Made by a program: the position numbers and the translations under genes. A DNA stretch of 64,000 bases from Vesta saturnalis (Eukaryota > Arthropoda > Insecta > Coleoptera > Lampyridae): the NCBI GenBank assembly GCA_036346205.1, contig JARFJB010002033.1, forward strand, positions 684,501 to 748,500, written 5' to 3'. The notes under the pieces are model-generated. The model saw only the letters and a list, made by a program, of their open reading frames with translations. It was not told where the DNA came from and did no database searches. Below, piece by piece: positions 42,979 to 54,700 of the stretch; the first letter of the stretch is position 1, and every line of letters starts with the position of its first letter.

Positions 42979-45209
42979 TTAACCCTCTATTTCATATTGT
43001 TCCTATTTGGAAACAGTGACTTCCTGTGTGAAATACAGAATTCTAATACATACTGGTCCCCTTCGGGAACATGCATTTCTTCTGGGTTCTGCGTCCAGTG
43101 CGATAGATGACGAGGCGGAGCAATTATAGATTTGTTTTTGGCGGCTCGCACATGGGATTATAACCTCAAATCAGCCATATCTTTGTGCTGTTTTCCTACT
43201 TTTGCTCGGTGAGTGAAACAAATAAAACTATCGCAGTCATGAAAATATGCTAACTAAACACTACTATCTGTTGATATGGGGGTAAATATTAGTACCATTG
43301 GTAGACAACCCCATTTATGTTTTTTCCTCAATGGAAACATCATGCACGAAATATACCAAACCATTTTCTCCACTTGAATTTTATTTTTAGAATCATGGAT
43401 GGCATTCCAACTACATCATTCTATAGAAAAGTTAAATTCAAGAAGATTCCTGACACAAGTTTAGATTCTGAACTTGAAAATGACATCAGCGGAATTAACT
43501 ACTGCTGGAACAGACCATATTATAGATTACGATTCGCCGTCAGACCATGAATAAGAGAATAATATACCACTAATACAATTACTGCCGGCTGAGTCAAGAC
43601 AACTATCAACAAAAAGTCGACCCACACCACACTGTAAAAAAACAACAAAACGCAATGCAAATAAAATCAGTCATTTCATATACGAGGATTTGCTCATCGA
43701 AATTGTTCGTCAGACCTGTATGTATAGTGTCCGGTGTCAGCCAAATAAACCTATCACTACATGCCCTGATGAAATAAAATGATTCATAGGAATACCTTAT
43801 TGGATGTCGCTTATAAGACAACACAGTACATGACGATATTTGTCACCAAATACTCGAATTGGACAAATTGCTGATGTAATGACTGTCAATGGTTTCGAAA
43901 CTATGAAAAAATTCCTGCGCTTCAATTACGATACTACTCATACTCTAAGTACAGATAAAATTATGCCCGTTATAACACAGATATGACAAGCCTGTATGAA
44001 AATACTGTTAGAGGAATCTCTATCACGCGATGGGCAAATAATACCCTTCAAAGGGCGCTAAAGGTTAAAACCTTACAATCCTAAAAGCCCCACAAGTGTG
44101 GTTATAAAATGTGGGTGCCTTCAGGAGTTTCAGGAATGTCTTACAATTTTGAACTATACTGTGGAAACGCAGGAATCGAAAACATTCTAAATAAATCTGA
44201 TTTGAGAGCATTGAGCAACATAGTTTTGAGGATGAGCAGAGTTATACTTTCGAACATTCATCACAAATTGTATATGACAATTACCTCTCAAGCCTTCCTC
44301 TGGTTTCATATCTCTCAAAGCATAAAATACACTCAGTGGCCACTGTATGCACTAATAGGCTGCCAAATTTCCGTGCAATCACTCCAAATTAGATTAAAAA
44401 AATGGCAAGAGGGGATATTCAAGAACACACCATGAAATCTGGTTCTATCGATATCTATGCTGTCCAATGGTTTGACAACAAAGTACACTCTCTAATATCA
44501 GATTATTATGGTACACAACCAGTTAGTAATGTGAAGGGGTACTTTCAAAAGGAAGGTGAGAAGAATATAGAAAGCCCAGATATAGTGATAGAGTATAATA
44601 GACACATGGGTGGTGTTGATCTCCAAGACTCATTTCTGGTTTCTTTACTCTATAAAAGTAAGGAGTAGGAAGTGGAACCCAGAGTTTTCTACCATATGCT
44701 GACTGTAGTGGCCGTGAATGCTTGGCTGCTTGACAAAAGGGTCAAAACTCAAGTTGGAAAGCAAAAGTAATCAATTTCGTTATTGGCATTTAAATGTCTA
44801 GTTGCTGAAGCAATGTGCAAATCAGGTTTCGTAAGGTTGGAAAACAGGACAGTTGGAAGGCCCAGTAACTCCACTCCTGAACAGATTTTAAAAACAAGAT
44901 GCATGAAACTTACACTGAACCAGTTTGTTCAGCAGGACCACCGTCTTGGACAGAAGAGAGAAAAAGATGTAAAAAGAACTACTGCCGTGGAAAATTTAGA
45001 GTGAAGTGTGAAAAATATAATGTGCACTTGTGTTTTCATTTAAAAAGCAATTGTCTCAAAGATTTTAATGCTAATGTCTGATTTTGTATATTCATGTATT
45101 TACTCCTGTACTTATGATAACCAGTCAGTTGTTTATATGCATAATGTGACCATTTGGGAACAATATATATATTTTCTATATAGTTTTGGTGAGAGATATA
45201 GAGGTTGAA
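42979..45209 (+). mobile_element. piggyBac-type DNA transposon, decayed
   Basis: The left end is TTAA (42979-42982) followed by CCCTCTATTTCATATTGTTCC. The right end, around 45155-45209, carries the degraded mirror image (ggaacaatatata... tagaggttgaa). TTAA target and CCCT terminus are diagnostic of piggyBac. It encodes a broken transposase on plus. It is inserted in the PMCA 12.4-kb intron, about 200 bp after the Copia 3' LTR. Confidence 0.82.
43395..45080 (+). pseudogene. piggyBac transposase, multiply frameshifted
   Basis: Pieces in order: MDGIPTTSFYRKVKFKKIPD near 43395; a degraded core (FKGR- and KPHKCG-like near 44050-44100, after which SGMSYNFELYCGNAGIE runs in one frame); VLRMSRVILSNIHHKLYM; MARGDIQEHTMKSGSIDIYAVQWFDNK; IVIEYNRHMGGVDLQDSF, the family signature YNxxMGGVD; then VGRPS and a cysteine-rich tail (RCKKNYCRGKF... 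KCEKYNVHLCFHL) forming the C-terminal zinc-binding ring. The enzyme would cut and paste at TTAA. At least five frame changes or stops are present. It is a fossil, with no sign of domestication. Confidence 0.85.
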
Positions 45210-46739
45210 TTTTCATTACCACACATTGTTCCTTAAGGCATAAGTAAGCTCTAGTACTTTTTTCAAGTAATTCAGAAATGTTTGAAAAATTCATGCAATA
45301 GAGGATTAAATAAGCAAAGATGTTCATGGAAAAAATATATAAATAAAGCTGTCTGGCGCAATCGTTAATTGTGTGGGAGAATGGGTTGACCATATTTCAT
45401 AGATAAAAGTTCTCAGAATTTAGAGTCTTTATTATGATAAGACTGTTGTGTATGCGTTATTTTATTCTTAAACTTTATATTTTTTGACCCAGTCTTTGTT
45501 ATGGTTAACAATTATTATTTTTTATGACATTTTAACATATACATTAACATATAAATAAATATAAAAATGATGGTTGGTTTATTTGCAATCTTGCAGGGAG
45601 ATAATAACTTGCCAGTACTTCAAATTCCTATAGGATGATGAGAATACAAAATTGATGTGTGGCAAAATACTTTTTCTTCGTCCAGTTGAAGAGAGTGTAA
45701 CTCATTCTGTAGTTTTTAAATATAATATTAATGGTTTCAGAGTTTTTATATTTCATATTTTATCACTGTAAGAGTGTAAGCTGCAACAGTTATGAATCAT
45801 ATATAATTCACCCACATTCTAAGTAATTCCGTAATTTAAAACAAAGAGTATCTATCTGTGATAAAATAAATGTCACAAACTGAAAAGAAATTTTTAATTT
45901 CACATTTTAAACTTGATCATGTGAACATATCTGGGAAAAGGAGCAAATAATAATATAGCTCCATACCCAATAAAAATATAGCTCAAAAATTAACTTACAT
46001 CATATTTGTGCTTGCTGACATCTGATGAGATTTTTTGTAAACAAGCAGAATAATTAATATATTAAGAAAAAAAATAATTACATCTAAATAGTTCGTCAAG
46101 GCAAACATACGTTTAATCTGAACTACAAAATGAATTAATTTCATTATAATATAAATAATCCAATCTTACTTGCTTGACATACAAAACAAGGATCTTATAA
46201 TTTTTTGTGATTAGTTTGAAAATCACAATTTGTTTCAGAAACACATTATAAAATTATGCAATTTTTTTGTGAAGGAGTTTGTTTATTGTATCTCCGTATT
46301 CCTACAAATCCTATATTGTGATATATGAAAATGTAAACTTTCACCATTATCACACATAATAAAATACTTATCTTTTTTGGGTTTTTTAATGGTGTATTTT
46401 AAATTAATTAATTTTGTCAAAGTTGAAAAATTAATATGTTTTAATTTTTCAACTTTGACAAAATTGTTTACAACATCTTTAACGATTTTAAGACATATTA
46501 CTACTGACTAAGATTACTGTAAGTGTTATCGTAACGTTTAGATTGTATAATTTAAAATACACCTATATTATGAGTTTAAATTTATATTGTAAAACTTCCA
46601 GAAAGAGCAAAAGGTAAAGTAATAGAAGTGTTAAAAATAAAAATTAATAAAGCTATAATAACCTAATGTTACCAGGTAATATTTCACTTAGTATTTGTCT
46701 GTAATGTGTATGAAAGTTATCAAGTAGACATTGACTTAC
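45210..46739. other. PMCA intron sequence without genes
   Basis: AT-rich sequence forming the proximal end of the 12.4-kb intron. It contains one notable short palindrome at 46410-46465. No other feature is seen. Confidence 0.5.
46410..46465. repeat. Perfect 24-bp hairpin
   Basis: Arms 46410-46433 (aattttgtcaaagttgaaaa...) and 46442-46465 are exact reverse complements, separated by 8 bases. Lies in the PMCA intron about 275 bp from exon G. Possibly a minimal foldback element or structured intronic RNA. Confidence 0.9.
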
Positions 46740-46951
46740 CTGTGCTGCACACGTACCAATCCAAATTGTATAAAAGATGGGGTTAGTAAATACCCCTTCG
46801 AAGATATTACGCTGTCCGTGAATTTTTCTGGCATTAAATTCATTAAATAAAGTCATTAACACAAACGAATTAAATATAACAGTAAAATGCTGCGTAGGTC
46901 CAGATCCCACTTCAGCACCTATACCAGGTTCAATGTTCAATAATTTATCAC
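46740..46951 (-). CDS. PMCA: PMCA exon G: membrane segments 8-9
   Basis: Acceptor cgcag, donor gtaagt. Encodes GDKLLNIEPGIGAEVGSG, then HFTVIFNSFVLMTLFNEFNA (segment 8), RKIHGQRNIFEGVFTNPIF and YTIWIGTCAAQ (start of segment 9). These match PMCA family sequence closely. Begins with two bases completing a glycine codon, ends in phase 0. Its donor opens the 12388-bp intron. Confidence 0.97.
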
Positions 46952-47011
46952 CTGCGAATATAAAAGAAAATTAAAAAAGGTTTTAATAATATAATAACTT
47001 TATCGACTAAC

Positions 47012-47210
47012 CTACAAATAATAATGAAAATATTACAGTTAATTGATATACAGCTTGACCGAGGATATTTTTCATCATGGTCCTAGATATAAGGGGTTTG
47101 GTTCTCCCATAGGGCTTTCTAAGTAATAAATCGGCTGTGGGGAATTCGGTAGCTAAAGCCAAAGACGCTAAAGTGTCCATAATTAAATTTACCCACAACA
47201 TTTGCACAGC
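47012..47210 (-). CDS. PMCA: PMCA exon F: membrane segments 6-7 with Ca2+-binding residues
   Basis: Encodes AVQMLWVNLIMDTLASLALA, where the N and D of VNLIMD are the family's Ca2+-coordinating residues in segment 6. EFPTADLLLRKPYGRTKPLI and ILGQAVYQLTVIFSLLFV (segment 7) follow. Acceptor gttag and donor gttagt flank it. Phase 0 in, phase 1 out. Confidence 0.97.
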
Positions 47211-47255
47211 CTAACAGAAAAATTGCATTAAAAAGAAACGAGAATTAAAATTTAC

Positions 47256-47462
47256 CTTTAAAGGACTGTCTTGAACAGCACAGGCACCAATAAACGCTAC
47301 AACGACTGCTACAACATTTACAGTTAATTGAAACTGTAAAAATTTTGCTATACTGTCGTAAACATTTCTTCCCCACATAACGGCTTTGACAATACTACTA
47401 AAGTTATCATCTGTTAAAATAATATCTGACGCTTCTTTAGCAACATCCGTGCCAGCAATACC
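47256..47462 (-). CDS. PMCA: PMCA exon E: hinge end and membrane segment 5
   Basis: Encodes GIAGTDVAKEASDIILTDDN, the TGDGxNDxPAL-following helix of P-type ATPases. Then FSSIVKAVMWGRNVYDSIAK and FLQFQLTVNVVAVVVAFIGA (segment 5). Exact-length 69 codons. Introns on both sides are under 50 bp. Confidence 0.97.
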
Positions 47463-47510
47463 CTAAACAAAGAGTATTACAAACAAAACATTGCATTAAA
47501 TGAAATCTAC

Positions 47511-47705
47511 CATAGCAAATCCAACATCAGCCTTTTTCAAGGCCGGACCATCATTAGTACCATCACCAGTTACTGCAACCACTTCTCTTTGATCACTTAA
47601 TTTACTATCAATAATTCCTTTTACTAACGTATATTTATCTGTGGGTGAGGAACGCGCCAATACTCGAAGTTTAGGCCAAACTTTATCCAGAAGATGCTGT
47701 TGTAC
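47511..47705 (-). CDS. PMCA: PMCA exon D: hinge motif VTGDGTNDGPAL
   Basis: Encodes VQQHLLDKVWPKLRVLARSS, PTDKYTLVKGIID and VVAVTGDGTNDGPALKKADVG. The two aspartates of GDGTND coordinate Mg2+ in the phosphorylation domain. 65 codons in phase 0. Donor gtagat is less canonical but spliced frame and homology agree. Confidence 0.97.
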
Positions 47706-47753
47706 CTGTGAAGTATAAAATAATACCATGAAAACAAAAATACATGGTCATAC

Positions 47754-48198
47754 CTCTCCGGTACTATCACGAATTCTTCTGTTAAATTCCTTACCTTCGA
47801 GAATAAGAAAATCTTCATTAGGTTTTATAATACCACATTTTGTTGCAATAGAGCGTGCAGTGTTAATATTATCACCCGTTACCATTCTCACAGTTATACC
47901 AGCTTTTTGACATTTTCTTATTGCATCCGGCACCTCGGGGCGAACAGGATCTTCAATACCGACAACACACAAACACGTTAAATTTGATACTATATTAGCT
48001 TCATCATCCCAATTTGGTTCATTATCTATGTGTACTTGATTAATTTCAGCTTTGCCAGGCACAAAATCACGAAATGCAATGGAAATAGTACGTAAGCCGT
48101 CACACGCCATTGGTTCGATAACCTGGCGTAACAACCTTTCTTGCATATCTCTAGTAAACTTTTCCAACCGGCCATCGTGACCATAAATAAAGGCACAC
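47754..48198 (-). CDS. PMCA: PMCA exon C: nucleotide-binding and phosphorylation domain
   Basis: 445 bp; acceptor atag, donor gtatga. Starts inside a lysine codon split with exon B and encodes CAFIYGHDGRLEKF, then ACDGLRTISIAFRDF, CVVGIEDPVRPEVPDAIRKC (conserved DPxR motif) and VRMVTGDNINTARSIA (TGD loop). This is the bulk of the cytosolic catalytic core. No lesions. Confidence 0.97.
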
Positions 48199-48250
48199 CT
48201 ATATGCAATATTTTAAGAATATTGATCAAATGTATGATAAAAATTCTCAC

Positions 48251-48492
48251 TTGTTTAAAATCATTTCAGAAGCACCCTTTGTAAATAATCGAAATCCACC
48301 ACCTTGTCGAGGAATCACAGTGCTCATTGATTTCCTTACAGAATTAAATGTATAAACACGAGTAAAGGTTTCCTCTGGTTGGTCATCACGAACTGTTTGA
48401 TAATTTTTTTGTAAGCCTAGCACAAAACCTAACAAAGCACATTCAGTCTTATTGCCAACTTGTTTCGGCAATTCCGTTGAGTCCTCCGAAGG
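48251..48492 (-). CDS. PMCA: PMCA exon B: nucleotide-binding domain
   Basis: Encodes PSEDSTELPKQVGNKTECAL, LGFVLGLQKNYQTVRDDQPE, RVYTFNSVRKSMSTVI and FRLFTKGASEMIL. KGASE carries the lysine that binds ATP/FITC in this family. It follows a GC-AG intron and ends with two bases of a split lysine codon at donor gtgaga. Confidence 0.97.
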
Positions 48493-48544
48493 CTACAATT
48501 TTAATAACACAATTTTTATATTCAGTTAAAATTATAAAACTTGC
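48493..48544 (-). other. PMCA: 52-bp GC-AG intron in PMCA
   Basis: Starts gcaagtttta right after the ATG codon and ends attgtag. Both flanking exons match the family and join in phase 0 only with this GC donor. The nearest GT downstream would not keep homology. GC-AG introns are a known minor class of U2 introns. Confidence 0.85.
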
Positions 48545-48787
48545 CATAATTCGTGACGTATATGCAGAGTTGACTGATATTCCCTGTACTATTAAATTCC
48601 CAACATGAGCTGGGATATCCGAAAATTTGGGCATTGTTTTACACAATTGTTCACATATATAAGACTGTACAACAGTCATTCTATTAGTTGTTAAAGTACC
48701 CGTTTTATCAGAACAAATGGCAGTTGCATTACCCATAGTTTCACAAGCATCTAAATGCCGTACTAAGTTGTTGTCTTTCATCATTTT
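48545..48787 (-). CDS. PMCA: PMCA exon A: phosphorylation site CSDKTGT
   Basis: Begins after acceptor atttag with KMMKDNNLVRHLDACETMG, the cytosolic end of membrane segment 4. AICSDKTGTLTTNRMTVVQS follows; the aspartate of SDKTGT is phosphorylated in the transport cycle. It ends ISVNSAYTSRIM at a GC donor (gcaagt). It is the most upstream PMCA exon visible; the preceding exon (with VAVPEGLPLAVTL-type segment 4 sequence) is not in the window. Confidence 0.97.
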
Positions 48788-51700
48788 CTAAATCAAACAG
48801 AAAGAATTAATTAATAAACAATAAAATAATAGTTATAAATAGTATATTATAATACGTTTTCAATTAAACCGCCTCAATCGTACCATTTTATTAAAAATAT
48901 AATTAAATATTTCTTCTTCCTTACAGAACGTTTCAAAATGTTACAAATATCACTTACAAATTTTAAAATATAGACGTCAATTCAATAGACCCAAAATTAA
49001 CATATTGATATATTAGCGTAAATAATAAAGAATATAAAAAAAAATCTGATGTGGTCAGAACATGATTTTCTTATGCCTGTGTCAGGTTGCATTAGCAAAT
49101 ATTATATAAGGGAAAAAAGAACATCTTCTAAACACCCTAATTAATTAAAGACAATAAAAATTAATACAACCAAGACTATTTGATTATTGCAGTGAGTGCT
49201 TGATCGTCTATAGGATTTCTTCCTATATCTGTGTGAATCTTTTAATGTTAAAAAATATGTATGTAAGTACGTTAGTCTTTAGATAAGACTATTATTACAT
49301 AAACATCTGTTGTATATACATACTACATTGGATTAAATCAACTATTAATAAATGACAACAATCATGTGCCGCAGACATCAGATTTTTTAACTAAGGTAAT
49401 CTTCAAGGCTTGCTAAGAACGATTTTATAAAGAACACTTGTCTAAAATTGAATTATCCTTTAAAAAAAAAAGGTCTATACTTTTTGATCTAAAGTTGACA
49501 GTTTTTTAGATATTCACAAAATGTACTTTAGGTCTCGTATAAAGTAGCTTATTTGTTATTCTACGAAAAGCTTTCACTAGGATAACTTTCCCAAAGTTGA
49601 ATTAACTTTAAAAATGTCTCCATTTTTGCTGTAAAGTTGATAGTTTTCGACATACTCATAAAAGGTACTGTGCGAACATTTATTAAAGTGCCTTTTAGAG
49701 TTAATCAGTTGCCCTCCAAAAAACCTTCATAAACAAAACTTCCCTTGGATTAGATCTAAAAAAAGCTCTCAATACTTTTTGCTCCAAAACTGATAATTTT
49801 TAATAAGTACTTTAGAGACTCTTTTGATGTACCTTTTTAGACGTATTTGGTACACTACAAAAAAAAACTTGTCTATAATGAAATTATCTTTAAAAAAGAT
49901 ACTAACACATTTTCCCCAAAATTGATAGTTTTCTATGCATTCGAAAATGTTACTTCTGGAACCCGTTAAGTATCGTTTTAGGTTCTTATTCAGTTCTCCA
50001 TGAAAAACTGTTATTAACAAAACTGGCCTAAAATTTAAATATCTTTAAGAAGAAGAAGAAGATTTACTTTTGGTGCGGACTTAGCTTTAAACATACTATC
50101 TGGCTTGCTTTTTATAGTACGGATCTTACACAGCTTGCCTCATTAACACAAATTTACTTTTACTTTTACTCTTAATAATATCTCAGCAACTGAACCAACA
50201 TGTAACGATATACGACCGTTATTAATAATGTAGGCGGCCGAAACTATGTAGATGTTTTGACCGCTTTATCGTATAAATATAAAATAATATTCAAACATGC
50301 GTAATTTAAACTAAATACGTTTCGTTGAAACTGTTAAAGTCACGTCCACACTACTCGTGCTCGAGAGACGACTCGTGCAAGATTTGTGTCTGCGCAAATA
50401 TTTTGGGCTTCGCGAGTGACGATACGCATATTTCTAGATCCTGATTTTTTGAAGTAGAAAACTTCTCACGTACTTTCCGACTGTAACAATGAAATTGTTC
50501 ATGTTCGTTTTCGATTAAATCTGGTATACAAGGTGTGACTATAAGATCACGAGACTGATGCTACTACAGAAGAACTGCTCATACGCCCAAGTTGTACGAC
50601 CGACAACTTTTCTAGCATGAATCCTCCTCTTCCGATTGCCGCTCTTCCCGTGTCAGTAGACACATTAGTCTGACTGGACGCAATATACTTGTTTCTTTTG
50701 CCTAAAGAATGATGCGTTTTAACTAAGCAACGAATTATCGTGAAATTTCATATGAAACTTGGAAAAACCGTTACTGAAACCTAATTATTATTAAAAGATA
50801 GTATATAGAAATGAATTTTTATCACGTGTGCAGGTTTTTTCGTAGTTTAAACTTCTTTAAGAAGCACTTATCGGAAAATAAAAAATTCCAAGCAATCCTG
50901 ATTATTTTCGATGTATATGGTATTGTGTACCGTAGCTAGATTGCTAAAGGTTAAACTGTTAATTAGCGTTAATACCTTGCTCAAATCCGAGAAAAAAATA
51001 AGAAACAAAAAGAATTGTTTCAGAAAATGGCTTCCGGACAACAGACCGCTTCATACTGCAAATTAAAGCTATACAGAATTAGGTCTAAATATTTTATTAA
51101 CTTCATTAGTTACACACTAAATAGAATCTGAACACACTGATAAGGTGCAGTGCACAAGAAAACTCTGTGTTGGCTCCTAGTTAAAGAAAATTTCGAATTG
51201 TATTAGGCTCATATTTTTATTGTAATGTATTTGTTGGTACTCAATTTTAATTACGTGGTATATTGAGTATTGAATAGTATGAAACCGCCAATAAAAATCA
51301 ATTTTGATTGAAACGGAAAAATTTGTTTTAAAGCTCAGACTTGCAATATTGATTTTCAAGTTATATTGTGCACAAAGACTCGCAAGACTTAATTCTCCAT
51401 ATTCGACGTGAGCTCAAACTGCTTCATATAAGAGGATTATACATAAGTAGTGACTCGTGGTTTATAGTAGTAACGATTTCTTAACATAAGCTCAAGCGAA
51501 TAAAAACTGCCATTTAAAAGCCGTTTGGTTGCACGTAACACTTCGTTATTTCACGTTCGTTCTATGGTAGACTAATCTGTTACTTAAGTATTTTAAGAAA
51601 ATAGAATAAAGAGGTGGGTTAATTGTAAGGGCAGGCGCTTAAAACAATTTTTAGATTAACTACAGCTACATAAAATATAGATTTATTAGTTTACGCCATT

Positions 51701-54700
51701 ACCACTAACTACCTATTATATGAAACAACTCAAATTTAGAAACCCGAAATAGTGGCCAATCAACTTTCATTTCACTATTTCTGGATTTTTTATGTATTAT
51801 TAGAATTCAACAGACAAACAGTAGCCATACGCGTAAAACGTAAACACATGTGCACATGGCGACTGTCATATTTAGAAACAAAAGGATTGTTAAAGTTTGA
51901 ACAAAATGGGACAGGTTTTGTCGGTGGTTGGATAATTTCAACAATCTTCAACCGTGAATGTTTACAAGTGTAATTATTAGCCTATATATCTTAACGTATC
52001 AAGAATAGTAATTTCTATAATAGCATTTTTATATTGTAGTCTTACATGGCAAAGTAATCACCAGCTGACACTGATACCCAAAAATACCATCATTATTGAC
52101 ATGTTAACATAGTTAATACGAGTACGCGATTTGCCGAATTTTCACACCATTAAAACCAAATAAAAGATTAATTCCGAAATAAATGATCTTAAGATGTTTC
52201 TATTTAGTTTCACTCGTATATTGAGGTATTATGTGAAAAATAAAATTGATATGCCACTGAGTAAATATGAAATTGTGCGACTAAATGCACAATTTTGTCA
52301 TAAAATCGAACGCATAAAATATGAACAATACCAACAAGTAATAAAAGTAAGTTTATTGTGCCAGAAATGAGTGTAAGTTTAATGAGGCAGTAAATAGCTA
52401 CATTTTTAGTGTGGTTACAAATTAATTTGTTTTTCAGTAAATATTATGTGTATGTTTAAGCACAATAATACTGTAATTGCCCTAATTGTATTTGATTGAA
52501 TGCAATCAGAAATGTTCATGCGCTTAATTAGTGACGGATTTAGGTTTTGGGTTTGGTAGAGGCTAAGTGTGTTATCGAATATTTTAGCACCAAATAACCA
52601 GAAAGCTTGAAATAGCAATAAAATCTACAAACCAGCTCATCCTACCGCCACTCTCCACTGCATATTCAGAATAAATAGAAACACCAAGAACTAGCATTTC
52701 TATTGTAATTTGCAATGTATTCTTCTCTTCTCAGAGCACCGTTTCCGTTACAGTCCTTAGCACCCCTTCAATTTCATATTTATTTCTTTTGAACGTTGTA
52801 GGTGGAGAGGTGGGCTGACCCTCAACTCCCACTTAGTATATGTTACTGAATTATGATACATTTAATTAAATAACTGTTTCTATTATGTGCTGCACAGATG
52901 GCGCTACAACGCCATGAATGATTTTAATGGTTGAGATTTCGAAATTATATTTTTGTCCTAATATAATTAATAACTCAAAATAGCTTTAGCGTAGGATTTG
53001 GTTTTAGAAAGTTCTATATAGTTAGGATTAACCAAATTTTAAAATCTCTGACTACAGAGCGGAGGCGACTTTCTAGAATACTTTCTGGTTTGTCACTAAT
53101 TAGAAATCAAAGATTTCGGAAACTAGAAATAACATGTGAACCCTGCTAAAAGAATGTAGAGCATATGACTCTATTTCTGAGAATTTGTTTTTATTATGCA
53201 CTATACTGCCAAGAATGGTTTCAATGAGAGACACTCTGAAACTGAGACCTGAAAAAATAAAATGTTTTACTAAATTAGATTACATAATTATTATAAATAA
53301 TAATAATAATAATATAACATTAACTTAACCCCACCTAAAAAAATCGTAGAGGTGTGTCCTATGTGGGATCTTACAGAATTATAATACGAGAATGAACAAC
53401 TCATTTAGCAGTATGACGTACTTAACAACAGCGCATAAATAGCTTATGAAGCATATGTCCAAATATGATTGTATGTTTAAGATTAAGTTATGGAACATGT
53501 AATATGAATAACTATAACCTCCAAATGGGAGTGGGCAAACTAACAGCTCTGATTGAAAGTCATTTTGGGGCATTCTTGACGTAATATAAGTATTGGTTCT
53601 GGTTTGTGACTAAAATAATTCCTTTCACAGAACAATATAGAAGAACAAAATTATCAAAATTATTCAAAAGACACGTTGCCAGAAACCATGAAGAAACTAA
53701 AAAGCGAAGAAATGTCAGTTAAAAAAACTGCCGTGAGTAAAGAAAATGATATTTAGGAGATATCCCAAATATCCTCAAAAGAATTTGAAAAATGTATTCT
53801 TGTAATGTTATCTGTGTCTGCTGTTGGTGGACAAAGTTGAACATCCTTGGAGAATTTGGAATTAACGAGAACCTAGTACTACACGATATGGATGAACAAG
53901 CTTAGGTTGGTTTGACGAACCAAATTTCGAGGAATGTCATAAATGTTGTGTGGAATTAGATAAAATATGTGTTTCCACCGGCGAATGCAACATACTTACG
54001 GCAACCTTCAGATGTAGCTCCAATTAAAAAAACTTGAAAAAAATTCTGACCGACTGTAAGCTCGAAAGCCAAGAATAACAAGTTTGGAATAATCGATGTT
54101 TCCGAGATTGCTGAAGAAGCTTATTAAATGAGTCCAAATATTTTTGATAGTATCAAATCTGGTTCTTCACTATCACTACACACACTAACGCGAACAGAAA
54201 ATTTATTAAGATAATTAATAACTTATTAAAATCAATACCAAAGCAAACAAACTCGTTAAAATTTGAAACGCGAAATTTAACTATTCAGCGTAAATATACA
54301 AGTATTCTTATTTATCCAAAATTGGAGGCAGGTTCGTCCCAAAATTTTTATTTCGAACCTCGTCCAATACTCAGAACAACAAACGAAACAAGCTATCTCT
54401 TTAAATAATAAATATTCACTTAAGGTTCACTACATTCAAAATATCCTGTTCATACTCGCAAAACTATTGTTTCTAGCCTAGTGATATAAATAACTATTTT
54501 TGAAATGAAAAGATATTCTTCTACTTTTCTTCGCAAACTCATTAATTACATTATAAAAATGGCGTTGAAGCGATGTTTCCTGTACTTTTTTTCGATAGAC
54601 AACAGCGCTAAATGAGGAAGTGTTTCTTATCATGTCATATATAATATAATTTTTTTTCTTGTAAGTGCAAAAAAAGAACGTTCTATAAAAGCACTTGTCA

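Larger units (their letters stand above)
28639..48787 (-). other. PMCA: Plasma-membrane Ca2+-ATPase gene, 3' two thirds (gene span)
   Basis: P-type (P2B) pump that exports Ca2+ from the cytosol in exchange for protons and is activated by calmodulin. Nine constitutive exons total 2031 bp (677 codons), and two alternative terminal exons add 109 or 73 residues. All splice phases are compatible: 0, 2, 0, 0, 0, 1, 0, 2, 0 in order. Introns are 45-60 bp, except the 12388-bp intron 46739-34352 and the long introns to the terminal exons. The family protein is usually 1100-1200 residues, so about 450 N-terminal residues (cytosolic N-terminus, first four membrane segments, actuator domain) are outside the window. 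The first visible exon has at least 15.2 kb of upstream sequence without another recognisable exon. Confidence 0.97.
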
